From Motiliproteus coralliicola (GTDB lineage: Bacteria > Pseudomonadota > Gammaproteobacteria > Pseudomonadales > Balneatricaceae): a stretch of 64,000 nt of DNA. The position numbers and the translations under genes were made by a program. Under the pieces are notes generated by a model. That model was not told the origin of the DNA. It did not search any database and was given only the letters and a program-made list of their open reading frames with translations. This document shows, in pieces, positions 26,684 through 35,530 of the stretch. The stretch spans positions 434,001 through 498,000 of the forward strand of contig NZ_QQOH01000001.1 of NCBI RefSeq assembly GCF_003345655.1, given 5' to 3'. The first letter of the stretch is position 1. Each line of letters begins with the position of its first letter.

Positions 26684-27718
26684 CTACGCGGGCGGCGCAA
26701 ACATCTGTCCGGTTCTGCTGCTGATTTCGGCGGCTTCAATAATTCGCATCACCGCCAGTGCTTCTTCCGCCGGTACAGGGTTGGGTGCGCAGCCCATAAT
26801 CGCTCCTGCCAGCTGGTGGTAGTAATGCTGGTAACCTCCGCAATTGGTGACAATGGTTTCACTACCTTCTTCTGTGTGCAGTGTGCCGTAGGCATCGGCA
26901 GTTTCTTGGGCCCAGTCATCCTCGATGGGATTCAGGCCGGCAATTAAGCGGGATTCCTGGGGATCAAGGCCAAACTTGCGGTAGCTGCCGCAGCTACCCT
27001 GCAGCTCGAATCGCAGGTTGGGGCCGGCGCAGAAGGGACTGCTTCGCAGCACGGCTTCGAGTTGGGGGTAGTGAAGCTGAACGTGAAAATAGTCGGTCAC
27101 TTCGCCCCCGGCTCTTAGCGCTGGGCAACGGGCGCTAACGGCTTCGGGCATCCCAAAAAGCTGCAATGCCTGGTCGACGAGATGGGGGCCGAGATCGAAC
27201 CAGATGCCGGTACCGCTGCCCGGGAGCTCACGCCAACGCTGCCGGACCACGGGGCGAAAACGGTCGAACTGGGTGTTGAAAACTCGGATGTCACCCAGGC
27301 GGCCGCTGGCAATCAGGTGTTTGAGAGTGAGGAAGTCGCCGTCCCAGCGGCGATTGTGGAACACCGATAGCAAAATCCCTTGTTGCTTGGCGAGTTCAAT
27401 CAGCGTCATTCCCTCTTGCGATCGAACCACGAAGGGTTTGTCGACCACCACGTGCTTTCCTCGCTCGAGTGCTCTTTTGGCTAGGGGGAAGTGGGCGTCG
27501 TTGGGGGCCGTAATGATGACCAGCTCGGCATCGCAACGGTCGATCATTGCCTCGGCGGCTTGGTAAGCCTTGGCGTCGGGTGCGGCCTCATCCAACCCTT
27601 GCGGTTTGCTTGTGCTGACGGCCGTGACCTTGAATTGCTCCAGGGTTTGTAGAAAAGGCAGGTGGAAGGTTTTAGCTGAAAAACCATATCCAACTAAAGC
27701 CGTTTTGATGGTTTTCAT
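26684..27718 (-). CDS. Gfo/Idh/MocA family oxidoreductase
   Basis: A 344-residue NAD(P)-dependent oxidoreductase. The N-terminal Rossmann fold begins ALVGYGFSAKTFHLPF; the DKPF lysine motif (KHVVVDKPF) lies near residue 95; the C-terminal alpha/beta domain begins near 125. It is closest in style to YdgJ/YvaA-type proteins that act on sugar alcohols, inositols or sugars. Its start overlaps the stop of the mutarotase gene by 4 bp, so the two are co-transcribed on the minus strand next to the ED genes. Its substrate is unknown; a hexose, hexose phosphate or gluconate-type compound is a context-based guess. Confidence 0.85.
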   Translation of the reverse strand: MKTIKTALVGYGFSAKTFHLPFLQTLEQFKVTAVSTSKPQGLDEAAPDAKAYQAAEAMIDRCDAELVIITAPNDAHFPLAKRALERGKHVVVDKPFVVRSQEGMTLIELAKQQGILLSVFHNRRWDGDFLTLKHLIASGRLGDIRVFNTQFDRFRPVVRQRWRELPGSGTGIWFDLGPHLVDQALQLFGMPEAVSARCPALRAGGEVTDYFHVQLHYPQLEAVLRSSPFCAGPNLRFELQGSCGSYRKFGLDPQESRLIAGLNPIEDDWAQETADAYGTLHTEEGSETIVTNCGGYQHYYHQLAGAIMGCAPNPVPAEEALAVMRIIEAAEISSRTGQMFAPPA

Positions 27719-28632
27719 GGTGCCTCGTTGGAGTTCCTGTTTGGTTCTTTGTAGGGGATTGATTCGAGTCGGGTTGTCAGCGAATGAGTTCCGCCGGGGG
27801 GAATCTGCAGTGTGTTATCCAATGCATTGGCCGACTCGACGCACAGCATCCTGGCGTAGCCATCGTCTGTCATATCGGTCATAGCGGCGGATTTAGCTTG
27901 CCAAGGGTTCCAGATTACCGTCGTTCGGCTTCTTTGTTTCTGTATTTCAATGCGGCGGCGATTGCCCGGGTCGTCAATGGTCAAGGGCGACTCGTGGTTC
28001 AGATAAACTCGGTCGGTCTCGGCGCGTATACGGACCGCCCCCTGCTGATTGACTGGCATGCCGTGACGGAGCTTGTCCTGATAACGGCTGCCCTCAAGGC
28101 CAGAAATTTGCGTGTGATGGATATCGTCGATGGCAAAGTAACTGTGCAGCGCTTCGCTGACCTGAATGTCTGTTCTGTTGCTGTTGTGGGTGGTGAGGGT
28201 CAGGGTCAGGGCCTGGCTGAGTCGGACGTTCAGCTCCAGCTTGAACCCAAAAGGCCAAAGTGCGCGCGTCGATTCGTTGTCCTCAAGGCCGAGTGTCAGG
28301 TTGGTTGAGTGATCATCGGCTTGGGATGCCAGCACCGTCCAGGCGCTGTTGCGGGCGAATCCGTGGGCCGGAAGTGTCGGGTCCGTGGGGTGGTCGCCAA
28401 ACCAGGGCCAGCAGATCGGGATTCCGCCTCGGATCGCTTTACCGGTCTCGAAGCGACTGTTGTTACTCAACCACAGCACCGGCGGCTGGTTGGCAGGGGT
28501 AAATTCGATAACCTGTGCCCCCTGCAGGCAGATTTGCGCTTGGCCCTTTGAATGGTTCAGCTGAATCATGCGTAGTCCAGACCGGTCGGTAGTTGGCTCT
28601 ACTCGGCCTGGGATAATAAGCGATGGATCCAT
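27715..28632 (-). CDS. D-hexose-6-phosphate mutarotase (aldose 1-epimerase family, YeaD-like)
   Basis: A 305-residue protein of the YeaD branch of the aldose epimerases, which interconvert alpha and beta anomers of hexose-6-phosphates. Family features are NHSKGQAQICLQGAQVIEF near the N-terminus, GGIPICWPWFGDH at about residues 88-100 and EALHSYFAIDDI with the catalytic His. The ATG at 28632 has an AGGAG ribosome site. Supplying beta-glucose-6-P for Zwf, encoded divergently at 29036, would be a sensible role. A strong HexR-like site lies in the shared intergenic region. Confidence 0.88.
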   Translation of the reverse strand: MDPSLIIPGRVEPTTDRSGLRMIQLNHSKGQAQICLQGAQVIEFTPANQPPVLWLSNNSRFETGKAIRGGIPICWPWFGDHPTDPTLPAHGFARNSAWTVLASQADDHSTNLTLGLEDNESTRALWPFGFKLELNVRLSQALTLTLTTHNSNRTDIQVSEALHSYFAIDDIHHTQISGLEGSRYQDKLRHGMPVNQQGAVRIRAETDRVYLNHESPLTIDDPGNRRRIEIQKQRSRTTVIWNPWQAKSAAMTDMTDDGYARMLCVESANALDNTLQIPPGGTHSLTTRLESIPYKEPNRNSNEAP

Positions 28633-29035
28633 GGGGAAGGCTCCTGGGTTGATAGCTGGTCTGTTGGGGGAGGTTGTCCCTCTGGCGACCCGAGCTATTC
28701 CGGTCTAGGGTTTGATCGACGACCTGGGCTGTCGGCGGTTGATATGCAATCATTGTAATTAAATTACTTCAGCTTGGGTGTTTATGTAAATTGCCCCGGC
28801 GTAATTGTTTTGCCTATTATGGATAGAATTTTCTACCCTAATGAACAGGTAAACGGCAAAAATCTTTGTTTTTAAATGATTTGTTCGTATTTGTTGGAAA
28901 TAATGAAGGGTCTTTGTACCAGTCGCTAAGGGTGTTAAATAACATAATAAAGTTACCTAAAGGCTTTTTTTAGTGCTTTTTGTTGGGTAGTATGTTGCTA
29001 AGTTACGAAAAGGCCTGCTTATTAGGAGTCCGACA
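28633..29035. promoter_or_regulatory. AT-rich divergent promoter region of mutarotase and zwf
   Basis: A 403-bp gap, notably AT-rich from 28750 onward, holding a near-perfect HexR-like operator (28754-28768). The operator is about 120 bp from the mutarotase start and 270 bp from zwf. No gene is visible. Confidence 0.55.
28754..28768. promoter_or_regulatory. HexR-like operator between mutarotase and zwf
   Basis: TGTAATTAAATTACT matches the HexR palindrome TGTAATTAAATTACA at 14 of 15 positions. It is the best such site in the window. Confidence 0.75.
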
Positions 29036-30508
29036 ATGAACGCCATTCTTAAGGATCAACCCTGCGACTTTGTTCTGTTCGGGGCCAAGGGTGATCTGTC
29101 CATGCGCAAGCTCTTTCCTGCGCTCTATTACCTCTATCGAGAACAGTTGCTGCACCCGGGGACTCGCTTGGTCGGCGTAGCTCGGGGGGAGGAAAGCCGG
29201 GATGAGTTCGTTGAATCCATTAAGGCAACCCTCGTTCGCTTTGTTCCGCAGCAGGATTTTGATAATGCGGTCTGGGAGGGGGTTGCCGAACGGTTGCACT
29301 ATGTGCAGGTGGATTTCGCCCAGGCCAAGGATTTTCTACGACTGGCCAAGTTCGTCGATCAGAGTGAACGGGTGATGGTGAACTACCTGGCGACACCACC
29401 GGCGCTCTACGGAGATATCTGCAAGCACCTGCATGGCGCCAATGCGCTGACCGATACCACCCGGATTATTCTGGAAAAGCCTATCGGCCATGATTTGGAG
29501 AGCTCCAAGCTTATCAATGACACCGTGAGCGAGTATTTCAATGAGGATCGCATCTACCGGATCGACCACTACCTCGGTAAGGAAACGGTACAGAATCTGA
29601 TCGCTCTGCGCTTTGCCAACAACCTGTTCGGCGCCCAGTGGAATCAGAATTTTATCGACCACGTTCAGATCACTGTTTCAGAGACCGTCGGTATCGAAGG
29701 GCGTTGGAGCTACTACGACAAGGTGGGGCAGATGCGCGATATGGTGCAGAACCACCTGCTTCAACTGCTTTGCATGGTGGCGATGGACCCGCCGAGCCAG
29801 CTGTCGGCCGATGGAATCCGGGACGAGAAGCTAAAGGTGTTGCGAGCGTTGCGTCCCATCACTCAGGAAAATGTGGGTAAGCGGGCGGTACGGGGGCAGT
29901 ACACCTCGGGGGCGGTCGAGGGACAGGCCTGTCCCGGCTACCATGAAGAGGAGGGTAGCCAGGGAGCGAGCAATACCGAAACCTTTGTTGCTCTGCGAGC
30001 CAGTATCGACAACTGGCGCTGGGCGGGTGTGCCGTTCTATCTGCGGACCGGTAAACGGATGCCGACGAAGATGTCTGAAATCGTCATCTTCTACAGGAAC
30101 CAGCCGCACTATATTTTTGATCCCAAACAGAAGGCGATGGTCAGCAACAAGCTGATTATCCGGCTGCAACCCGATGAAGGGATTCGTTTGCAGGTGGTGA
30201 CCAAGGAGCAGAGTCTGGACAAGGGTATGGCGCTACAGTCTCGAGCCCTGAATCTGAATTTTTCCGACCAGGAAGACAATCGACGTATACCCGATGCCTA
30301 CGAGCGGTTGCTACTCGAGGCGATGCGTGGCAACCAGTCGCTGTTCGTCCGTCGTGATGAGGTCGAGGCTTCCTGGAGCTGGTGCGATGCCTTGATTCAA
30401 GCCTGGGAAGAGTCTCACGACGAGGTGAAACCCTATTCGGCGGGAACCTGGGGGCCGATCGGTTCCATTGCGCTGATTGAGCGTGATGGACGGTCCTGGC
30501 ACGAATAG
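29036..30508 (+). CDS. zwf: Glucose-6-phosphate 1-dehydrogenase
   Basis: A 490-residue enzyme that oxidises glucose-6-P to 6-phosphogluconolactone with NAD(P). The N-terminal cofactor fingerprint is [16 protein letters not shown]; the substrate signature RIDHYLGKE contains the catalytic His178 region; [10 protein letters not shown] is also conserved. The length fits the family. pgl follows after 9 bp and the two form a unit. Upstream AT-rich DNA carries a HexR-like operator. Start ATG 29036 follows an AGGAG ribosome site. Confidence 0.95.
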   Translation: MNAILKDQPCDFVLFGAKGDLSMRKLFPALYYLYREQLLHPGTRLVGVARGEESRDEFVESIKATLVRFVPQQDFDNAVWEGVAERLHYVQVDFAQAKDFLRLAKFVDQSERVMVNYLATPPALYGDICKHLHGANALTDTTRIILEKPIGHDLESSKLINDTVSEYFNEDRIYRIDHYLGKETVQNLIALRFANNLFGAQWNQNFIDHVQITVSETVGIEGRWSYYDKVGQMRDMVQNHLLQLLCMVAMDPPSQLSADGIRDEKLKVLRALRPITQENVGKRAVRGQYTSGAVEGQACPGYHEEEGSQGASNTETFVALRASIDNWRWAGVPFYLRTGKRMPTKMSEIVIFYRNQPHYIFDPKQKAMVSNKLIIRLQPDEGIRLQVVTKEQSLDKGMALQSRALNLNFSDQEDNRRIPDAYERLLLEAMRGNQSLFVRRDEVEASWSWCDALIQAWEESHDEVKPYSAGTWGPIGSIALIERDGRSWHE

Positions 30509-30517
30509 GGGGATCGA

Positions 30518-31234
30518 ATGAGCGAAAATGTATCTACTCAACACACCCCGATTCGGTTTCAAGATCGGGACGCCTTGAATCTTCAGCTCGGTCGAGAGAT
30601 CGCTGAGCGACTGCGAATTGCCTTGGATCAGCGAGGTCATGCGGCGCTGGTCGTGTCCGGCGGTCGTACACCGATCGGCCTGTTCGAGGCGCTGTCACGG
30701 GAGTCGCTGGATTGGTCAAGGGTGGTCATCACGCTGGCCGATGAGCGCTGGGTTGCACCTGATTCAAAGGACAGCAACGAGCGCTTGGTGCGCGAACACC
30801 TGCTACAAAACCAGGCCGGATCTGCCCGGTTTATCGGGCTTAAAACGTCGGCGGAGCTGGCCGAAGATGGCGCCGAGGCATGCCGGGCTCGTCTTGGTGA
30901 GCTGCCGGATCGGTTGGATGTGGTCATTCTTGGGATGGGAGAAGACGGCCATACCGCATCCTTTTTCCCCGGTGCCGAGGCTCTGTTCGAGGCGCTCGAC
31001 CCATCGACCGCATCGGCCTGTCTTTCCTTGACGCCGCCCGCTGCGCCCCACGCTCGGATGACGTTGACCCTGGCGCGGCTGTTACGCAGCGAACAGATCT
31101 ACCTTCACCTGTGCGGCGAATCCAAGCTTCCGGTACTGGGCCAAGCCCTGCAGTCGGGTCCGGTCGAACAGATGCCGGTCCGTGCAGTGCTTAGACAACA
31201 TCAGGTGCCGTTGGCCATCTACTGGGCGCCCTGA
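30518..31234 (+). CDS. pgl: 6-phosphogluconolactonase
   Basis: A 238-residue DevB/Pgl-type lactonase that hydrolyses 6-phosphogluconolactone to 6-phosphogluconate, linking Zwf to Edd. The sugar-phosphate motif VVSGGRTPIGLFEAL is near residue 45 and the catalytic region GMGEDGHTASFFPG near 145. It is directly downstream of zwf with a GGGGGA ribosome site. The two-component genes follow 85 bp later, so the zwf-pgl and regulator genes may share a transcript. Confidence 0.92.
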   Translation: MSENVSTQHTPIRFQDRDALNLQLGREIAERLRIALDQRGHAALVVSGGRTPIGLFEALSRESLDWSRVVITLADERWVAPDSKDSNERLVREHLLQNQAGSARFIGLKTSAELAEDGAEACRARLGELPDRLDVVILGMGEDGHTASFFPGAEALFEALDPSTASACLSLTPPAAPHARMTLTLARLLRSEQIYLHLCGESKLPVLGQALQSGPVEQMPVRAVLRQHQVPLAIYWAP

Positions 31235-31319
31235 GATAGTTGGCTGTAGATTGGCTAGGCATCGGTAGGGACTGGTGTAAGCTTTTCAAAGGTGGATGGT
31301 TAATTTCGGCGGAGAGTTC

Positions 31320-32048
31320 ATGACCTCAGCAGAACAAAGCAAGCAGATCCTGATCGTCGATGACGACCGGGAGATTCGTGAGCTGTTGGAATCTTATCTG
31401 CAAAAAAACGGTTATCGGGTGGTGGCGCTGGAGGATGGGACTCGAGTCAGTGAGTACCTGCAGGCCGATCCTTGCATCGATCTGATTGTCCTCGATGTGA
31501 TGATGCCCGGAGAAGATGGCTTCAGCGTCTGTCGCCGTGTGCGAGCCGAGTCGGAAACGCCAATCATCATGCTGACCGCGTCCGCCGAGGAAACCGATCG
31601 AATCGTCGGCCTCGAGATCGGCGCGGATGACTATGTCGCCAAGCCATTCAACCCCCGGGAGCTGTTGGCCCGAATCAAGGCGGTTTTACGCCGTAGCAGC
31701 CCAACGTCAGCCGGTCCGGCGAAAGGTCGTTTCCTGTGCTTCGCCAACTGGCGGTTGGATACTGTCAATCGAGATTTGATCGATCCGCAAGGCGTGGTGA
31801 TGCCGCTGAGTGGCGCGGACTACAGCCTGCTGTTGCTGTTTCTTCAGCATCCCAATCAGGTGCTCAGCCGCGATGATCTGCTCGGTTTGACCCGGGGGCG
31901 GGAGGCCAGCCCATACGATCGCAGTATCGATGTGCAGCTCAGCCGCTTGCGCCAGCGACTCGGGGAGGATGCCAAAGATCCCCATATCATCAAGACCGTC
32001 CGGGGCGCCGGCTATGTACTGGCCGCCGAGGTGGAGCCCGGCCAATGA
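31320..32048 (+). CDS. gltR: OmpR-family response regulator, GltR-like
   Basis: A 242-residue response regulator with a receiver domain (about 1-125; phospho-acceptor Asp59 in VLDVMMPGEDGF; switch Lys in YVAKPFNPREL) and a C-terminal OmpR/PhoB winged helix (about 140-238). ATG 31320 has a GGCGGAG ribosome site and gives the usual N-terminus; an earlier start at 31296 adds eight unlikely residues. In Pseudomonas, GltR with sensor GtrS controls glucose uptake genes and sits beside glucose catabolic genes, the same context as here. The symbol is given on context and family, not on an alignment. Confidence 0.8.
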   Translation: MTSAEQSKQILIVDDDREIRELLESYLQKNGYRVVALEDGTRVSEYLQADPCIDLIVLDVMMPGEDGFSVCRRVRAESETPIIMLTASAEETDRIVGLEIGADDYVAKPFNPRELLARIKAVLRRSSPTSAGPAKGRFLCFANWRLDTVNRDLIDPQGVVMPLSGADYSLLLLFLQHPNQVLSRDDLLGLTRGREASPYDRSIDVQLSRLRQRLGEDAKDPHIIKTVRGAGYVLAAEVEPGQ

Positions 32049-32070
32049 GTCTGTTGGGCCGGATGCTGCC

Positions 32071-32099
32071 TCGGTCGTTTGTCGGTCGTTTGTCGGTCG
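32071..32099 (+). repeat. 11-bp tandem duplication in the start region of the histidine kinase
   Basis: The unit TCGGTCGTTTG occurs twice in full (32071-32081, 32082-32092), followed by a 7-bp partial copy (32093-32099). An 11-bp unit is not a multiple of three. With one copy removed, the ATG at 32045 (which overlaps the response-regulator stop as ATGA) reads straight into the kinase as MSLLGRMLPRSFVGRMLAV. With two copies that frame stops at 32111-32113. Confidence 0.9.
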
Positions 32100-32100
32100 G

Positions 32101-33504
32101 ATGCTGGCCGTGATGGTGCTGGGCGTATTGCTTGCCCAAGTCGTCAGCAATCTGGTGTGGGTCCAGCAGATCGATAGGGACAAGGAGCAGGTAGCGGCGC
32201 GTATGGCTCAGGACTTGGCCGAGAGTGTCTCGTCGACGGTCAATTTCTTCAAGGCGCTGCCGAGCGAATACCGCCATATTGTCTTGTCCCAGTTACGGGA
32301 TATGGGGGGGACGAGATTCTTCGTGTCGCTGAACAAAGAGCTGATCCAAATCGAGGATATCGAAGACTCAAAGCTCAAAGGCATTGTGGTGGACAATTTT
32401 GTCGAGGGGTTACGCAAGCGCTTGGGCAACGAGTTGAACATCATCGTCCGTTTTTCCCGACCTGACACACTTCACGTGTTCAACAACGAAACCCTGTTGC
32501 TGGATCTACCGCCGCGATGGTCGCAGCAGAGCCTGATATACGACCCCCTGTCACCGCCGATACTGGTGGCCCAGGTCGATATGGGGGAAGGCGAATGGTT
32601 ATACCTGGCGGCACTGCTGCCCAAGTCGGATCTGTTGGTCGAGTCCGAATATCTGCCCACCGACCGGTTGTTGTTCCTCGGCCTTTTACTGATCATCCTG
32701 TTGTTTTTCGGGGCGATGATTGTGCGCTGGTTGACCCGTCCGCTGGGGCGGCTGGCTCAGGCCGCCGAGATGCTGGGTCGCGACATTGACCGACCGCCGC
32801 TCGAGGAGCAGGGGCCGCTTGAAGTGCGAGCCACCGCCGAGGCTTTCAACCGGATGCAGGAGCGGATTCAGCGCTTTATCGCCGACCGCGAACGGCTGTT
32901 TTCCGCCATCTCCCACGACCTGAAAACGCCCATCACCCGCCTGCGGTTGAGAGCCGAATTACTGGAGAAGGAGGATAACCGTGACAGCTTCGGGCGAGAC
33001 CTGGAAGAGCTAGAGCGCATGGTGGCGGGGGCGCTGGAGTGTGCCCGGGGGACCGATATTCACGAGAAGGTTCAGCCGATCGATATCATGGCACTGCTCG
33101 AATCGTTACAGGATGACGCCGAAGTGCTCGGTCATCGAGTCGAGATCAGTGGTGAAGTGGGACCCGCTTACTGGGGAAAACCGATCGCCCTCAAGCGCTG
33201 CATCAGCAACCTGATCGACAACGCTATCTTCTATGGTCAGCAGGCGGAGGTTAATGTTCATAACAGCCCGCAGAATTTGTTAATTCGTATTCGTGACCGG
33301 GGGCCGGGCATCCCGGATTCGCAGATCGATCAGGTGTTTGAACCCTATTACCGACTGGAGGTTTCGCGTAACCGTAATACCGGCGGAACCGGGCTCGGGT
33401 TAGGGATCGCCCGCAATATTGTCCATGCCCACGGTGGAGAAATGAGCCTTAGAAATCGTGATGGAGGGGGGCTCGAGGTAGAGCTGCGTCTGCCGAGGCA
33501 CTGA
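32101..33504 (+). CDS. Sensor histidine kinase (partner of the GltR-like regulator), 5' end frameshifted
   Basis: The intact frame encodes a two-helix sensor kinase: TM1 within the first 15 residues, a periplasmic domain of about 150 residues, TM2 (LLFLGLLLIILLFFGAMIV), HAMP (about 205-260), the HisKA box AISHDLKTPITRLR (His272) and a HATPase with NLIDNA, DRGPGIP and GTGLGLGIA. The natural start, ATG 32045 overlapping the regulator stop, is out of frame because of the 11-bp duplication at 32071-32092. Translation could restart at ATG 32101, or at ATG 32113, which overlaps the premature stop as TGATG; both keep most of TM1. It may be a phase-variable or weakened gene. By analogy with GtrS it would sense a glucose-derived ligand. 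Confidence 0.8.
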   Translation: MLAVMVLGVLLAQVVSNLVWVQQIDRDKEQVAARMAQDLAESVSSTVNFFKALPSEYRHIVLSQLRDMGGTRFFVSLNKELIQIEDIEDSKLKGIVVDNFVEGLRKRLGNELNIIVRFSRPDTLHVFNNETLLLDLPPRWSQQSLIYDPLSPPILVAQVDMGEGEWLYLAALLPKSDLLVESEYLPTDRLLFLGLLLIILLFFGAMIVRWLTRPLGRLAQAAEMLGRDIDRPPLEEQGPLEVRATAEAFNRMQERIQRFIADRERLFSAISHDLKTPITRLRLRAELLEKEDNRDSFGRDLEELERMVAGALECARGTDIHEKVQPIDIMALLESLQDDAEVLGHRVEISGEVGPAYWGKPIALKRCISNLIDNAIFYGQQAEVNVHNSPQNLLIRIRDRGPGIPDSQIDQVFEPYYRLEVSRNRNTGGTGLGLGIARNIVHAHGGEMSLRNRDGGGLEVELRLPRH

Positions 33505-33655
33505 TGCAGTCAGACTTGTCTAACTCTTCACCAGACAAATCCATGAATCCATCTATTGAACCCGTACGCAGCTGAATCCTGTGGCGATCATCAAAACTAA
33601 ACCAAGGATTTGATCACCAGGCTAGGGTTGGCCAAACAAACCTGCGAGGCATTTC

Positions 33656-35263
33656 ATGTACGATCTCAGTTCTTCAGTCAGCTGGAAAAAGCTTGAGCGA
33701 CTGGCCGATGAAACCCGCGATGACCGGATCGCCGATTATTTTGCCAAGGACCCGGAGCGTTTTGGCAAGATGAGTCTCCGCTTGGGCGAGCTGTTTCTCG
33801 ACTATTCGAAAAACAACGTCTCCGAGGCGGTCATGGAGTCCCTGTTACAGCTGGCTGAACACTCGCCGCTACGTCAACGTCGTGCGCAGATGTTTTCCGG
33901 CGACATTATCAACGTCACCGAAAAGCGGCCGGTGTTGCACACGGCACTAAGGAGTCGGGGCGGTGAGTCGGTCGTGGTTAACGGACAGGATGTGATGCCC
34001 GATATTCAGGCCGGTTTGAAGAAGCTCGAAGCGTTCAGTGACAAGGTTCGTGAAGGGGAGTGGCGGGGCTATACTGGCAAGCGGATTCGAAACGTCGTCA
34101 ATATCGGCATCGGTGGATCGGACCTGGGGCCGAATATGGTGTGTCGCGCCCTGCTGCATTACAAGCATTCAGAGCTCAGTTTTCATTTCATCTCCAATGT
34201 CGATGGCCAGCACATCAAGAAGGTACTGAAAAACCTGGATCCGGAGACGACCCTCTTCATTGTCTCGACCAAAACTTTCTCGACCCAGGAAACCCTCCTT
34301 AACGCCAACAGTGCCAAACGCTGGTTCCTCGACAAGTCCGGGGCATCGGACTCAGATCTCGGACAGCACTTTGTGGCAGTCTCCACCAACAAGGCGGCGG
34401 CGATGAAGTTTGGCATCAACGAAGACGCCATCTTCGAGTTCTGGGCCTGGGTAGGGGGACGCTATTCATTGTGGTCGAGCATCGGCCTGCCGATCGCCCT
34501 TTGTATCGGGTATCAACAGTTTGTCGAGCTGTTGGAAGGGGCTTATGAGATGGACCGCCATTTTATGGAGGCGCCGCTCGAGGCCAATATGCCAGTGATT
34601 CTGGCGCTGATCGGAATCTGGTACATCAACTTTCTCGGTGCCGAAACCCAGGCGGTCATTCCCTACGATCAAGCTCTGCACCAGTTGCCTGCGTTTCTGC
34701 AGCAGCTGGATATGGAGAGCAACGGCAAATCGGTCGACATCGAGGGCAACCCCGTGGACTACGCCACCGGTCCCATTGTCTGGGGGCAGACAGGCTCCAA
34801 CGGTCAGCATGCGTTTTTTCAGTTGCTGCACCAGGGAACCCGCTTCGTTCCCATCGATTTTATTGCCTCACTACGGGCCGATGAAGAAACCGAGGAGCAT
34901 CACTTCGCGTTATTGACCAATATGCTGGCCCAGGCCAACGCCTTTATGAACGGCGATGTCACCGATGGGCGGCAGGACTACGCCAGCTGTCCGGGAAATC
35001 GGCCCAGCAACGTGTTGCTACTGGACCAACTGAGTCCGCGAAACCTCGGTGCGCTGATCGCTCTCTATGAACACAAAGTGTTCGTGCAGGGAGCGGTCTG
35101 GAACATCAATTCTTTCGATCAATGGGGGGTGCAGTTGGGCAAGCGCCTGGCCACCGAAATCAGTCGTAATATAGAGCGTAAGAGTGCCGAATATGACGCG
35201 TCAACCCAGGGCCTAATGGCCATCGTCAAGGACCGCCTTGGCAGTACCGGTGGGCCTGCTTAG
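33656..35263 (+). CDS. pgi: Glucose-6-phosphate isomerase
   Basis: A 535-residue SIS-fold isomerase interconverting glucose-6-P and fructose-6-P. Family signatures are GIGGSDLGPNMV near residue 150 and GRYSLWSSIGLPIAL near 272. The catalytic Glu and His are in GQTGSNGQHAFFQLLHQG near 380, and the conserved Lys is near 505 (SFDQWGVQLGKRLATEI). It stands alone, 151 bp after the histidine kinase. With no phosphofructokinase in the window, its likely role is gluconeogenic flow or recycling of fructose-6-P into the ED route. Confidence 0.95.
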   Translation: MYDLSSSVSWKKLERLADETRDDRIADYFAKDPERFGKMSLRLGELFLDYSKNNVSEAVMESLLQLAEHSPLRQRRAQMFSGDIINVTEKRPVLHTALRSRGGESVVVNGQDVMPDIQAGLKKLEAFSDKVREGEWRGYTGKRIRNVVNIGIGGSDLGPNMVCRALLHYKHSELSFHFISNVDGQHIKKVLKNLDPETTLFIVSTKTFSTQETLLNANSAKRWFLDKSGASDSDLGQHFVAVSTNKAAAMKFGINEDAIFEFWAWVGGRYSLWSSIGLPIALCIGYQQFVELLEGAYEMDRHFMEAPLEANMPVILALIGIWYINFLGAETQAVIPYDQALHQLPAFLQQLDMESNGKSVDIEGNPVDYATGPIVWGQTGSNGQHAFFQLLHQGTRFVPIDFIASLRADEETEEHHFALLTNMLAQANAFMNGDVTDGRQDYASCPGNRPSNVLLLDQLSPRNLGALIALYEHKVFVQGAVWNINSFDQWGVQLGKRLATEISRNIERKSAEYDASTQGLMAIVKDRLGSTGGPA

Positions 35264-35393
35264 AGGTGATAAGTCTACTTGCAGGGAAAGGCGTAAAAGA
35301 GAAGGTTGCTGATCGCTGTATAGGGCTGGACCCTTTGGGATTAATGAGTCAGTTGGGAGCCAATAGGGCTTGCTGTAACACCCGGGGAGGTTA

Positions 35394-35410
35394 TGTAACA
35401 CTTTGTTACA
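35394..35410. promoter_or_regulatory. Perfect 17-bp palindrome upstream of the sugar ABC transporter
   Basis: TGTAACA-CTT-TGTTACA has perfect 7-bp arms. A further TGTAACA lies at 35374-35380, 20 bp upstream in direct orientation. The site is about 120 bp before the first transporter gene. It differs from the HexR motif and is a candidate operator for the GltR-like regulator or another repressor. Confidence 0.55.
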
Positions 35411-35530
35411 CTTCCTTTCCTGACGTAACCCAACGCCGCAGTGCTGCGTGGTTAAATCGACTTACCTCCTCCGGAAAAGGTTGAGGGAAACCTTCAAAAC
35501 CTGGATAAAAACAAATAAAGGTAAAGGTCG

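Noticed and set aside
31930-32100. Extending the histidine kinase frame upstream to 31930 inside the response-regulator gene
   Set aside because: The extra residues overlap conserved regulator sequence in another frame and look random; the 11-bp duplication explains why the true start is out of frame.
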